NCBI RefSeq assembly: GCF_910578895.1
Contig: NZ_CAJTSC010000025.1
Span: 1 to 46,186 of the forward strand
Origin: an uncultured Bacteroides sp.
GTDB taxonomy: Bacteria > Bacteroidota > Bacteroidia > Bacteroidales > Bacteroidaceae
Direction of reading: 5' to 3'
DNA: 46,186 bases
Shown in pieces: positions 31,701-40,619 of the stretch. The first letter of the stretch is position 1. Each line of letters opens with the position of its first letter. Below the pieces are notes generated by a model, which searched no databases, had not been told where the DNA came from, and was given only the letters and a program-made list of their open reading frames with translations. Both the position numbers and the translations under genes were made by a program.

Positions 31701-32513
31701 TTATTCTGAAAGCAAATTCCGGTAAATCTCCGCAAGATTACAGGTCTCTCCGGCCTTCACCTTGCTCCATACCAGTTTCATCGGGTCTATCATGGCATCG
31801 CTCGCAACACTCATCAGGACAGGCGCTTCACGGTTACCGTCAATGAGCGTGTGCCATTCCATGCCGTCTACTTCATTAGCCAGAATAACGCAAAGCGCAA
31901 TGCCCAGCGACAACCATGCTTCTTTCTTCTTGGCACCTATGCTGCCACTGTCTATCACCTGTTGCATATTGGCTATATCTTCTTCCTGCCCCTGAAAGTC
32001 TTTTTTCAACTGCTCTTTTACAGTGGCACTCACCCACTCGTACGCTTCGTTTATCTGGTAGATTTCGGAAAGGCGCACCGGGATTATCTCTGCCGGATAT
32101 TTCTGATTGGTCCTGCGCACTTCCAATGAAGCGATAATCTCTTCGGCTTCCGCCACCGGTTCTCCCTTGCGCACCGTAAACGAGCACTCAAAAGCCACAT
32201 CGCCTATGCCTGTTATCCATAGATGGGAAGTGTAGTATGTCCCTTCTTCCTCGAACATCTCCATACTGTATGCGCAGTCCGAACAGCCTATTTTCGCAAG
32301 CATCGCCGAAGGATTGTCCTTCAGTTCCTGCTTCACGGCTTCCTTGCCATACGTTGCGCCTCCCTTATATGCCGATATACGGAAATTACCGGTCCACTCA
32401 TTAGGATTATAAAACAGGAAAGAGCCTTCCCCGTCTTCAAATTCGTTCCAATCTGCCGGATAAACCATAGAGAACCATGCTCCCGGAGAGATAAATTTCT
32501 TACCTTGTTTCAT
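31701..32513 (-). CDS. DUF3805-type protein of unknown function
   Basis: A 270-residue cytoplasmic protein with no signal peptide or membrane segment. The start FISPGAWFSMVYPADWNEFE and SFLFYNPNEWTGNFRISAYK match my recollection of DUF3805, a Bacteroides family of unknown role; the first half resembles a PsbP/Mog1-like beta fold. The C-terminal half is helical and may be a second domain. It is 68 bases upstream of the ABC-F gene on the same strand, with a hairpin between them. Its own upstream region (32514-32661) carries the SusD terminator. Confidence 0.7.
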   Translation of the reverse strand: MKQGKKFISPGAWFSMVYPADWNEFEDGEGSFLFYNPNEWTGNFRISAYKGGATYGKEAVKQELKDNPSAMLAKIGCSDCAYSMEMFEEEGTYYTSHLWITGIGDVAFECSFTVRKGEPVAEAEEIIASLEVRRTNQKYPAEIIPVRLSEIYQINEAYEWVSATVKEQLKKDFQGQEEDIANMQQVIDSGSIGAKKKEAWLSLGIALCVILANEVDGMEWHTLIDGNREAPVLMSVASDAMIDPMKLVWSKVKAGETCNLAEIYRNLLSE

Positions 32514-32580
32514 ACTTCATTGACTAAATGACTTCTTTCTTGCAAAAATAGCACTACCGCTGTTGATATGCAAACAATCC

Positions 32581-32615
32581 CAATAAAAACAGCCGATTCT
32601 CACGAACCGGCTGTT
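32581..32615 (-). terminator. rho-independent terminator of the SusC/SusD operon
   Basis: On the minus strand AACAGCCGGTTC (32615-32604), loop GTGA, GAATCGGCTGTT (32599-32588) has one G-T pair and is followed by TTTATTG. It lies 47 bases after the stop of the SusD-like gene. Confidence 0.8.
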
Positions 32616-32661
32616 CCAATCATCATCTATGAATGAAGACGATAAGAGTCTTCAGTAGTTA

Positions 32662-34662
32662 TTACTTGATATATCCATAGTATTCATCATCCGTAGCACA
32701 ATCCCACCAGATAGGATAACACCAAACGTCAGTATCAAAAGCCTTGGAGTTTGCAGCCAAAGCATTCTCCGCATTATATTGCAGCTCCAATGTTGCCGGC
32801 AATCTCCAACGACGCATCCAATAAGTAGGATCGGAAGGAGAAGAACCTGTAATAGCCGACTGACCGGCAAACAACGGACTACGTTTGTACCCAGGATAAA
32901 CAACCCCGAAGTCTCCGACATTTCCCGCACTGTAGTTGAAGCGGCGCATATCATTCCAGTTTTCAATGCTACAGCCCATTGCCAAATATTTCTGCAACAT
33001 AACATCCGCCATCGTCAAATCGGCAGAATTCTGACAAACCGCCCCACTTGCCATGTAAGCACTGATTTCGTTTTCATCCATCGGCCACATATCCGGATTT
33101 TCGTAACCTGCGCCTTTCCATTCCGTCAACTTAGCCTGCATCATATCGATATGTGCCTTGATACCGTCTTTATATGCAGCCAAAGCCTTGTCCTTATCAC
33201 CCTTGCGCATATAAACTTCCGCCTTTATAAAACACATCTCATGATAAGTCAATAGTTCAAAGTCTGAAACCGGACGAATTTGGAAAGACCCTGTTGAACC
33301 GACCGCTCCGGCATTTATGCCATCAGCATTATTATAAAAGTGCCAATACAAATTCATTTCGCCCACACTACCATTGCCCGTCAGGCAGGCATTGCTACGC
33401 AAGTTCACATAAATCGTATCACCGGCATACATATAATTTGTCGCATCAACATACGAAGAGCCTTTGGCATAAGTGACCGTTACTTTTTCACCTTCCACAC
33501 TATATACATGCTTACCTGCCAATCCGGCAATGAATGCATTCCGTTTATCATTGTCTTTGATTTCATAAGTGATTTTTTTATCTACGGTCGCAAAGTTCAC
33601 CAATTGGATGGAAAGTTCTCCTCCGTCCTTCAATCGTTCTGCCTTATCCAGACAGTCTACTCCGGCCGAACGTAACCATTCATAAGATTTCACTTTTCCG
33701 CTGGCATCCAGTTGCATGTTGCACATAGCGGCAGGAACAATCTTCGTCATACGGGGGTCGGTCACTCCAGCTCCGCGCATATCGGTCAGCAAATCGCAAT
33801 AGTACTTGGAAAAACGCTGATTACTGCCATAAGCAGCACAGTCCCAATTAGAGTTTGTCATAATGGGGTCGCCCATCATATAGTCCGTAACATCATTCGG
33901 ACTATTGTAACATGGCGAAACCGTATTGTCCGCATTTGATTGGGGAGCTTTCGCCAAACACTCAAGTATGGCATCCGCATCAAACAAATCGGCTTTCTTG
34001 GAGAGTTTCAACAAATAACGCGCTTTCAAGCCATAAGCCATTTTCAACCATTTCTGTGCGTCTCCCCCATTCCACATATCTCCTTCAGACAATCTGGTAG
34101 CAGTAGCTTCCTGTTCTTTGCCCAACAATTCGATTGCCTCATCCAATTTCGCAATACATCCATTGAAAATGACTTTTCCATCATCATATCCCGGACTGGG
34201 CGATGCACCCAACGCCTGGGTATAAGGAATTTCTCCATACAAATCCAGCATTTCCATAAATCCCATAGCATGCAATATATTAGCGGCTGCCATATAGTGA
34301 TACGCCCCTTCACGCTCTGCTTTGTTATAAGTGTCAATCAGATTGGAAGCTGTAGTGACAAAGAAACTTTGATAAGGAGTGGTTGTCGTACCTGCCTGGC
34401 AGTTCCAAGTAACAGCCAATGCGTTATTGTTTCCATTATTGCTATAATAGACACCTGCCTGACAAGCAGTACGCATGTTTGTAGTACCAGCTCCATACAT
34501 ATAGAATTTCTGTATCCAAGGCAAACGGTTCGAAACCAAAGCACTCTGATTGTTTGGGGAATCTTCATCCACATTCACATCCAGCCAATCTTCGCAGGAG
34601 GTCAAGCCCAAGGCAAATATACATCCCAACGCTATATATTTCATATTTCTTTTCATATACAT
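32662..34662 (-). CDS. SusD/RagB-family outer-membrane lipoprotein
   Basis: A 666-residue SusD homologue, probably of the SusD-like_2 group. It has a signal peptide with lipobox LGLTSC followed by EDWLDVN, the typical first residues of mature SusD proteins. Later features include the helical TPR-like segments (YHYMAAANILHAMGFMEMLDLYGEIPYTQA) and the C-terminal VYPGYKRSP region. It would cap the SusC channel and bind nutrient at the cell surface. In-frame ATGs at 34662, 34656 and 34644 make the exact start uncertain. It is the second gene of the operon, 15 bases after susC. At 666 residues it is longer than classic SusD, and the ligand is unknown since no enzyme genes lie nearby. Confidence 0.92.
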   Translation of the reverse strand: MYMKRNMKYIALGCIFALGLTSCEDWLDVNVDEDSPNNQSALVSNRLPWIQKFYMYGAGTTNMRTACQAGVYYSNNGNNNALAVTWNCQAGTTTTPYQSFFVTTASNLIDTYNKAEREGAYHYMAAANILHAMGFMEMLDLYGEIPYTQALGASPSPGYDDGKVIFNGCIAKLDEAIELLGKEQEATATRLSEGDMWNGGDAQKWLKMAYGLKARYLLKLSKKADLFDADAILECLAKAPQSNADNTVSPCYNSPNDVTDYMMGDPIMTNSNWDCAAYGSNQRFSKYYCDLLTDMRGAGVTDPRMTKIVPAAMCNMQLDASGKVKSYEWLRSAGVDCLDKAERLKDGGELSIQLVNFATVDKKITYEIKDNDKRNAFIAGLAGKHVYSVEGEKVTVTYAKGSSYVDATNYMYAGDTIYVNLRSNACLTGNGSVGEMNLYWHFYNNADGINAGAVGSTGSFQIRPVSDFELLTYHEMCFIKAEVYMRKGDKDKALAAYKDGIKAHIDMMQAKLTEWKGAGYENPDMWPMDENEISAYMASGAVCQNSADLTMADVMLQKYLAMGCSIENWNDMRRFNYSAGNVGDFGVVYPGYKRSPLFAGQSAITGSSPSDPTYWMRRWRLPATLELQYNAENALAANSKAFDTDVWCYPIWWDCATDDEYYGYIK

Positions 34663-34677
34663 ATTCTTTAGATTAAT

Positions 34678-37600
34678 TTAGAAAGTCAAATTCACACCAA
34701 AAGAAAAACCGGCTGTAGAAGGAACACTGCAATAGTCAATGCCGGTAGCACCGGAACCACCGGTACCACCTGCTGTGGAAACTTCCGGATCCATTCCTTT
34801 ATAGTTGGTCCATGTCAGCAAGTTAGTGCCGGTTGCCGTAGCAATCAAACGCTTAATGACATTCTGGCGTTTAATCAGCCTGCTGAAATCATAGCTCAAA
34901 GAAACAGAGCGCAATTTCAACCAATTGACCGACTGAATGAAATTAGCCGAATTTGAACGATAGTTGTCCCAATAATTCTGTATCATGGCTTCTCCCGAAT
35001 AATCCACACCATTGATGTTATAGGTCTTGCCAGCCTCGTAGGTAATGGTCTTATCTACAAAATTCGGTTTTTCGGCAGTACCTTCATTTATCGCACCCAC
35101 CAAAGTCACAGACTTACGGTCGTTCAACAATGTTCTCTTACTCAAACCATTAGAAACCATATAATATTCTGTCCCGTTAAATACATCACCTCCGATACGG
35201 AAATCAAGCAGGAAAGATAAAGTCAAATCTTTAAAACGGATTGTGTTGCTAAAACCACCTATCAGTTTCGGTTCACGGTTACCAACAATCTCACTGGATG
35301 AGTTGTAAACTTTGTAAAGTCCCGTCTTGGGGTCTATCTCACGCGTCCCCCCAATATGTTCTACACGTGTATCAGACGTGATAACACCTGCCTCGTTTTT
35401 CACAGCTTCGCCTGTCACTGCATAAGCGTACCGATAACCTACCAATCCTAAGAAATTGCCGCCATTAGGGATAGAAGCCGCTTTTACATTTCCAAACTGG
35501 GCATCGGTAGGATAGAACATGCCTACTCCCGGAAGGAAATCACCCAATTTCCCACGATTATAAGAAGTATTGATTGTCGCTTCCCAACTTATGTCCTTCT
35601 TATCAATAATTTTTCCCGTAAGGGCAATCTCCATACCTTCATTAATTACAGAACCCGAATTAATGGATGAGAAAATATATCCGTTGGCATTCGACAAACG
35701 AGGAGAAGCAATCTGATTTTTTGTAGAACTATGATAGTAAGTATAATCCAATCCCAAACGCCCGTTCAAGAAACGCAGTTCCGCACCTACTTCCCATGCT
35801 CTTTGAATTTCCGGTTTCAAATACCCATTTCCTTGTTGCCAATCATTACCTACCATATTAAATTTGCCATAAGTATAAGGACTACGCAAATAAGTCATTG
35901 TCACATAAGGACTTGCCGCCTTTCCTACTTGTGCCCAACTGGCACGAACCTTACCAAAACTCAACACATTATTCGCAGGCAACAATTCTGTGAAAACAAA
36001 CGAACCGCTAACCGAAGGATAGAAATAAGAACGGTCGGAAACAGGCAATGTAGAATCCCAATCGTTACGTCCGGTCACCGTCAAATAAGCAATGTTCTTA
36101 TAAGCGGCACGAAACTCACCATATACCCCTACCATGCGATGCTTGGAAGTACGGTCTGTAAAGAATTTATTTTCGGTCGCAATATTGTTGAAGCTGACAG
36201 TACCGGCTGTAATAAAGTTATATCCCCAATGTGTTTGATTGGTGTTTTTTATACTTTCAGTCATTGTACCAACCAATAAGTTAAAATCAAAGTCGCCTAT
36301 CTTCTTGTTGAAATTACTCATCACATTGGTAGAGATATAGTTATAAGTATAATCGCTCTTACTCAAACGGCCATTCTGATACATTTCTTTAGTCACAGCT
36401 TCCGGAGCAATGTAAGTATATGCATCCGTGGTATATTGGTCATACCCCACCCGGGCGGATATACTCCACCAGTCGGCAATATCAAACGATGCGTTCAATG
36501 CTCCGGTAAACCGTTTTGTCTGATCCGTCAGTTTGTTCTTGTTGATAATCCAATAAGGATTTTCCCGATCGCTCGCCAAGTCCAACCGTCCTTCGAACAG
36601 ACGGTATTTAGTACCATCTTCATTCAAATACTTAGACATGTTCTCTGTCTGCGGCCAGCTGTAAAGGGCTGTCATAGTACCATTACTATCACTGTCCCAC
36701 AAACCGGCAGACGTAAGGGTCTTATCCGTATCCGCTATAGAGTAGGAAACATTGGCTCCAACCGTCAATCGTCCGTACCTCTGTTCTCCGTTAAATCGGA
36801 CTGTAGTTTTGTTATAGCCGGTTTTATTGATAATACCTTGCTGGTCGTAGTTGGACATTGACAAGAAGAACGAACCATTCTTGGAACCACCCGATACGCT
36901 AACACTGTTGTCCCACACTACCCCATTTCTAAAAAAGTCTCCGATATTGTCATAGACCGGAGTTCCGGCAGCAATTTTCTCACCCCACGAATTGTAGGTT
37001 AAATCATCCAATACTCCGTTATTGGTGTAATAGCCACGTCCAAAAACTGTTTGCGCTTCCGGCAATTTAGTTGCCCATGAAGTAGTCAACTTGCTGGATA
37101 CATCTATCTTAACAGCACCCTCACTACCTTTTTTGGTGGTAATGATTACCACACCGTCGGCAGCCCTGGATCCATACAGGGCGGCAGCGGCTGCACCTTT
37201 CAAAACAGACATGGTTTCAACATCTTCCGGGTTGATATCCATTACACGGTTTGAATAAGTCGTCGCACTACGTGTCATGCCATCTGTCCCACTGTTGCCC
37301 AATACAGAAGTGGAGTTATCATAAATAATGCCATCGACAACAAACAAAGGTTGATTTTCACGTCCTTCAGATGTTGAATTACCACCACGAATTACGATAC
37401 TCGAACCGGCACCCGCCGCACCACTACTTTGGGTAATATTTACACCGGGCACTTTGCCTGCCAACGAATTAATGACATTTGTATTTTTGTTCTTCAATAA
37501 TTCTTCCGATTTTACCTCGGACATGGAATATCCCAAGGCTTTACGTTCTTTTTTGATACCCATTGCAGTAACCACCACTTCGTCCAACGCTTGAGAATCA

Positions 37601-37932
37601 TCTTGCAAAACGATTGTATAAGCCGAAACATTCGTCACTTTCAAAGTTTCCGTCCTATATCCGATAAAAGATACTACCAATGTGCTACCCGCTGGAGCTT
37701 CTACTGAAAATTTTCCGTTAATATCCGTAACAGCACCTGTACCGGAGCCTTGCACCAATACACTGGCTCCAATAATCGGTTCACCTGTTGCATCTACAAC
37801 TTTACCTGTGATTGTTTTAGCTTGCTGAGTACTTCGGGAACTTAGCACATTATCAGCGGCGATGGCTGAATATGGCGTAGACATCCCAAACAATGCAAGC
37901 AACACTAATGATAAGCAATAATTTCTTTTCAT
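34678..37932 (-). CDS. SusC/RagA-family TonB-linked outer-membrane transporter
   Basis: A protein of 1084 residues from ATG 37932. After the signal peptide comes a carboxypeptidase-regulatory-like domain (ITGKVVDATGEPIIGASVLV to about residue 125), then the plug with DEVVVTAMGIKKERKALGY and GKVPGVNITQSSG, and finally the long beta-barrel that ends in an aromatic residue (SFGVNLTF). It imports a nutrient with its SusD partner using TonB energy. There is no N-terminal STN domain, so signalling to an anti-sigma factor is not expected. ATG 37932 is chosen because the promoter -7 box lies at 37967-37960, which would cover the upstream TTG frame start. Confidence 0.95.
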   Translation of the reverse strand: MKRNYCLSLVLLALFGMSTPYSAIAADNVLSSRSTQQAKTITGKVVDATGEPIIGASVLVQGSGTGAVTDINGKFSVEAPAGSTLVVSFIGYRTETLKVTNVSAYTIVLQDDSQALDEVVVTAMGIKKERKALGYSMSEVKSEELLKNKNTNVINSLAGKVPGVNITQSSGAAGAGSSIVIRGGNSTSEGRENQPLFVVDGIIYDNSTSVLGNSGTDGMTRSATTYSNRVMDINPEDVETMSVLKGAAAAALYGSRAADGVVIITTKKGSEGAVKIDVSSKLTTSWATKLPEAQTVFGRGYYTNNGVLDDLTYNSWGEKIAAGTPVYDNIGDFFRNGVVWDNSVSVSGGSKNGSFFLSMSNYDQQGIINKTGYNKTTVRFNGEQRYGRLTVGANVSYSIADTDKTLTSAGLWDSDSNGTMTALYSWPQTENMSKYLNEDGTKYRLFEGRLDLASDRENPYWIINKNKLTDQTKRFTGALNASFDIADWWSISARVGYDQYTTDAYTYIAPEAVTKEMYQNGRLSKSDYTYNYISTNVMSNFNKKIGDFDFNLLVGTMTESIKNTNQTHWGYNFITAGTVSFNNIATENKFFTDRTSKHRMVGVYGEFRAAYKNIAYLTVTGRNDWDSTLPVSDRSYFYPSVSGSFVFTELLPANNVLSFGKVRASWAQVGKAASPYVTMTYLRSPYTYGKFNMVGNDWQQGNGYLKPEIQRAWEVGAELRFLNGRLGLDYTYYHSSTKNQIASPRLSNANGYIFSSINSGSVINEGMEIALTGKIIDKKDISWEATINTSYNRGKLGDFLPGVGMFYPTDAQFGNVKAASIPNGGNFLGLVGYRYAYAVTGEAVKNEAGVITSDTRVEHIGGTREIDPKTGLYKVYNSSSEIVGNREPKLIGGFSNTIRFKDLTLSFLLDFRIGGDVFNGTEYYMVSNGLSKRTLLNDRKSVTLVGAINEGTAEKPNFVDKTITYEAGKTYNINGVDYSGEAMIQNYWDNYRSNSANFIQSVNWLKLRSVSLSYDFSRLIKRQNVIKRLIATATGTNLLTWTNYKGMDPEVSTAGGTGGSGATGIDYCSVPSTAGFSFGVNLTF

Positions 37933-37959
37933 AAGCTCTATTTTATTTGGATTTGTTTG

Positions 37960-37989
37960 CAAATTTATAAATTAATTCAGCAAATCAAA
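37960..37989 (-). promoter_or_regulatory. complete promoter of the SusC/SusD operon
   Basis: On the minus strand TTTG (37989-37986), an 18-base spacer and TAAATTTG (37967-37960) match both Bacteroides promoter boxes. The leader before ATG 37932 would be about 20 bases. Confidence 0.65.
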
Positions 37990-38353
37990 GAGAGGTTAAT
38001 TTAAAATATATTAAATAAACGTTGATATAATTGTTTTTGTAATTTTGCAATATAACCAAATATAAAATAACAATCCTTATTATTCCTTATCAAATAGATT
38101 GTAGATACGCCATGCGTCCCTATCACTATATAATAGATTGTTTATGGATTTTTCAGAAAATAGAGGTTTATTATAGAAAAAATCAGTACTAATGATTAAT
38201 TATCCGATTTCTATCTGTTATTTCAATTATTATTTAGAGCATAACAAAGAATGACAGATAGTATATGGCATGTTTCTGGAAACAAGATACAATCTGTTGT
38301 ATAGAAAAAGTTCCCGAAGAACTATATAACCTTATCCAAAAATTCCATTTTCC
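37990..38353. other. AT-rich intergenic region upstream of susC
   Basis: These bases lie between the stop of the transglutaminase-like gene and the susC promoter. No gene is supported. A small hairpin, ATACAA-TCTG-TTGTAT (38287-38302), could end the upstream transcript. The remainder is AT-rich with no recognised operator. Confidence 0.4.
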
Positions 38354-39556
38354 CTATTTCCCTATCGGCTGTATCCGCCTTCTTACATCTTTGGATATTT
38401 CCAAAAACATGTAATTCACCCTACCCGAATGAATGCCTTCTTCATTCTCCTTATATTTCCTGCCGGCATACTCTTTAGACTTATCAAAAGTTATGCGAGA
38501 CATCTGATTCTGTGTTTTTCCTACCATGGTAGAATCCAGTTGTTCGTCAGGAAAGAAATCGTCCAAATCGACATCACCGATCATAGTAGTCTCAAGAAAC
38601 TTCATATCCTCATGATTTGCATCGGTGTAATATCCCACAAACATGTGTCCGGGCGTACGTACCAGTATCGGCTCGATATTAATGGCACGAAGCAAGGAAG
38701 CGAACAGGACACTTCCGTCCACACAATTGATCTGAGAAGATTCCAACGCATCATCAAACGTACGGACACGCTGGGAAAAGACGACATTGCTGGACAAACT
38801 CGTATTGGAAACGGAGCTATACCGGAATTTACGTTTCTGCAAAACATTCCACAAGGCGTAGACCTGATTGTCGACAGCCTCAGGGCTGCCTTGATAACCC
38901 AAAAAGCGGTTCACGATACGAGTATTCAATGCCTCGCGCAGCAACCGGTCTATCATAGGATTCTCTTCATTCACATAAGCCGCAAAGAATATTCCGGTAT
39001 CATGAAATTTCGTACCTTCCGTAATGTATCCCAACAGGCATTCATTGATGCTACGCACCGAAAAAGTACGTACCCGTTGCCCAAGCTCTTTCCCATTCAT
39101 CTCCACCGTAACGGCAACGCTCACCGGTTCCGCCTGATTATTATTCTTCAAAGCCTCGTAGTTCCAGATAATATCGGGATAGATTGTATACTCGGCATGC
39201 GGCTTTGCCAACACAAACTCCGAAACCGAACGGGCAAAGAAAGGAGTCTCGGCAACCTCTATCCGTACCCGGCTATAAACCTTCGTCGAACGGATTTTCA
39301 CTCCGATGCAAGATTTGGGATTTCCTACAAACATAGAATCGGCAGGCACAATCACCTGGGCGTCTGTCGTTGCGACAGACAGGATGCCGGAAGGAAAAAT
39401 ATTCCCACCCAATACATCCGTTATCTCAAACCCGGAACGGAAAGGAGCCACGTTCAGCCAAACCGAACCGGCGACTGCAACAGCCAACGCAGCCACCACG
39501 AACGGCACACGCCATTTGACCTGCCCCCACTTCGCTCTATTTCTTAATTCTTTCAT
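38354..39556 (-). CDS. membrane-anchored transglutaminase-like protein
   Basis: A 400-residue protein with one N-terminal membrane segment (residues 17-37), probably facing the periplasm. The middle part, residues 60-170, has a beta-rich pattern. The C-terminal part resembles a transglutaminase-like cysteine protease fold: C278 in SQINCVDGSVLFASLLRA, then H304 in RTPGHMFVGYY, with a candidate acidic third residue about 20 residues later (LETTMIGD). The presence of Cys and His suggests an active enzyme, but the substrate is unknown. The gene is divergent from rprY and 373 bases away, and a TATCTTTG -7 box lies 26 bases before its ATG. Confidence 0.7.
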   Translation of the reverse strand: MKELRNRAKWGQVKWRVPFVVAALAVAVAGSVWLNVAPFRSGFEITDVLGGNIFPSGILSVATTDAQVIVPADSMFVGNPKSCIGVKIRSTKVYSRVRIEVAETPFFARSVSEFVLAKPHAEYTIYPDIIWNYEALKNNNQAEPVSVAVTVEMNGKELGQRVRTFSVRSINECLLGYITEGTKFHDTGIFFAAYVNEENPMIDRLLREALNTRIVNRFLGYQGSPEAVDNQVYALWNVLQKRKFRYSSVSNTSLSSNVVFSQRVRTFDDALESSQINCVDGSVLFASLLRAINIEPILVRTPGHMFVGYYTDANHEDMKFLETTMIGDVDLDDFFPDEQLDSTMVGKTQNQMSRITFDKSKEYAGRKYKENEEGIHSGRVNYMFLEISKDVRRRIQPIGK

Positions 39557-39581
39557 ACAGCCATCCGCCTTAAAAACAACA

Positions 39582-39589
39582 CAAAGATA
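39582..39589 (-). promoter_or_regulatory. -7 box for the transglutaminase-like gene
   Basis: TATCTTTG on the minus strand matches TAnnTTTG, 26 bases before ATG 39556. No TTTG at the expected -33 distance. Confidence 0.45.
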
Positions 39590-39669
39590 ATACTTAATCG
39601 GGGGAAACCGGAATTTTGTAATAATAATGTAACACCCGTTTCATTCTATCGTAACAAAAACGCCGCAAC

Positions 39670-39702
39670 TTTGTCGAAGAAGAAAAATAAAGTTTAACTT
39701 TG
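39670..39702 (+). promoter_or_regulatory. promoter of the rprY-rprX operon
   Basis: TTTG (39670-39673), a 21-base spacer and TAACTTTG (39695-39702) match both promoter boxes. Transcription would start near 39709 and give a leader of about 220 bases that contains the hairpin element at 39729-39902. Confidence 0.6.
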
Positions 39703-39728
39703 TAATAAAGAAATGCTGCATGTCTCTT

Positions 39729-39902
39729 AGAGCCTGTTTAATTTTGTTCAGCATTATTTTGACAGTTCTTCTCAAGGATGTTTTTCTGTTTTTATAAGGA
39801 ACATAGCGGGCTATGTGACGAATAAAAAAGAGGAAAACAGACCGGAAAGAGGCCAAAAGAAACTGAAGAAAAACTTTTTGAGGAAAATTCAAACCGGCTT
39901 TT
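39729..39902. repeat. MITE-like long imperfect hairpin in the rprY leader
   Basis: The ends, AGAGCCTGTTTAATTTTG on the left and GAAAATTCAAACCGGCTTT on the right, are imperfect inverted repeats of about 16 bases. The whole 174-base block folds on itself around a perfect central palindrome, ACATAGC-GG-GCTATGT (39801-39816). It encodes no protein. This is the layout of a small non-autonomous mobile element or repeated intergenic element; target-site duplication is not clear. I believe similar sequences recur in Bacteroides genomes but could not check. Confidence 0.55.
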
Positions 39903-39929
39903 ATTACGTTACGACAATAAAAAAGTACA

Positions 39930-40619
39930 ATGAACGAATATCGGATTTTAGTAGTAGACGACGAGGAAGATTTATGCGAAATCTTGAAATTCAACCTTGA
40001 AAACGAAGGCTACCAAGTAGACACCGCCAACTCTGCGGAAGAAGCCTTGAACATGGATATCTCCGCTTACGACTTATTGTTGCTGGATGTGATGATGGGA
40101 GAAATCTCCGGATTCAAGATGGCAAGCATATTGAAGAAAGAAAGGGAAACCGCCCGGATACCCATCATATTCATTACCGCCAAAGACACCGAAAACGACA
40201 TGGTGACCGGATTCAATTTAGGAGCGGACGACTATATCTCCAAACCGTTTTCACTGCGGGAGGTATCCGCACGCGTGAAAGCCGTACTGCGCCGCACGCG
40301 GCAAGCGGGAACCGGACAGGAACCGGGGCAAATCATCCACCGGACATTGCTGCTCGACATCACCAAAAAGAAAGTAAGCATAGATGGAGAAGAGATACTC
40401 CTCACCAAAAAAGAGTTCGAAATATTGTGCCTGTTGCTGCAAAACAAAGGACGTGTGTTTTCCCGCGAAGACATACTAAGCCGCATCTGGAGTGACGAAG
40501 TATACGTGCTGGACCGTACCATAGACGTAAACATCACCCGCCTGCGTAAAAAAATAGGAATATACGGCAAATCCATCGTAACCCGTTTAGGATATGGTTA
40601 TTGCTTCGATGCCGAATGA
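39930..40619 (+). CDS. rprY: OmpR-family response regulator (RprY-like)
   Basis: A 229-residue response regulator. The receiver domain has the acidic pocket D10-D11, the phosphorylation site D53 in LLLLDVMMGE, and the ITAKD and SKPFSLRE (switch lysine) segments. The C-terminal OmpR-type winged helix ends with ITRLRKKIGIYGKSIVTRLGYGYCF. Sequence and partner gene resemble the Bacteroides fragilis RprX/RprY system. The histidine kinase gene overlaps its end, so the pair is co-transcribed. Its leader is unusual in carrying a long hairpin element between the promoter and the ATG. Confidence 0.9.
   Translation: MNEYRILVVDDEEDLCEILKFNLENEGYQVDTANSAEEALNMDISAYDLLLLDVMMGEISGFKMASILKKERETARIPIIFITAKDTENDMVTGFNLGADDYISKPFSLREVSARVKAVLRRTRQAGTGQEPGQIIHRTLLLDITKKKVSIDGEEILLTKKEFEILCLLLQNKGRVFSREDILSRIWSDEVYVLDRTIDVNITRLRKKIGIYGKSIVTRLGYGYCFDAE

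Noticed and set aside
38429..39547. Plus-strand frame opposite the transglutaminase-like gene
   Set aside because: The minus-strand protein has an N-terminal membrane segment, Cys/His motif and a promoter box; the plus-strand frame has none.
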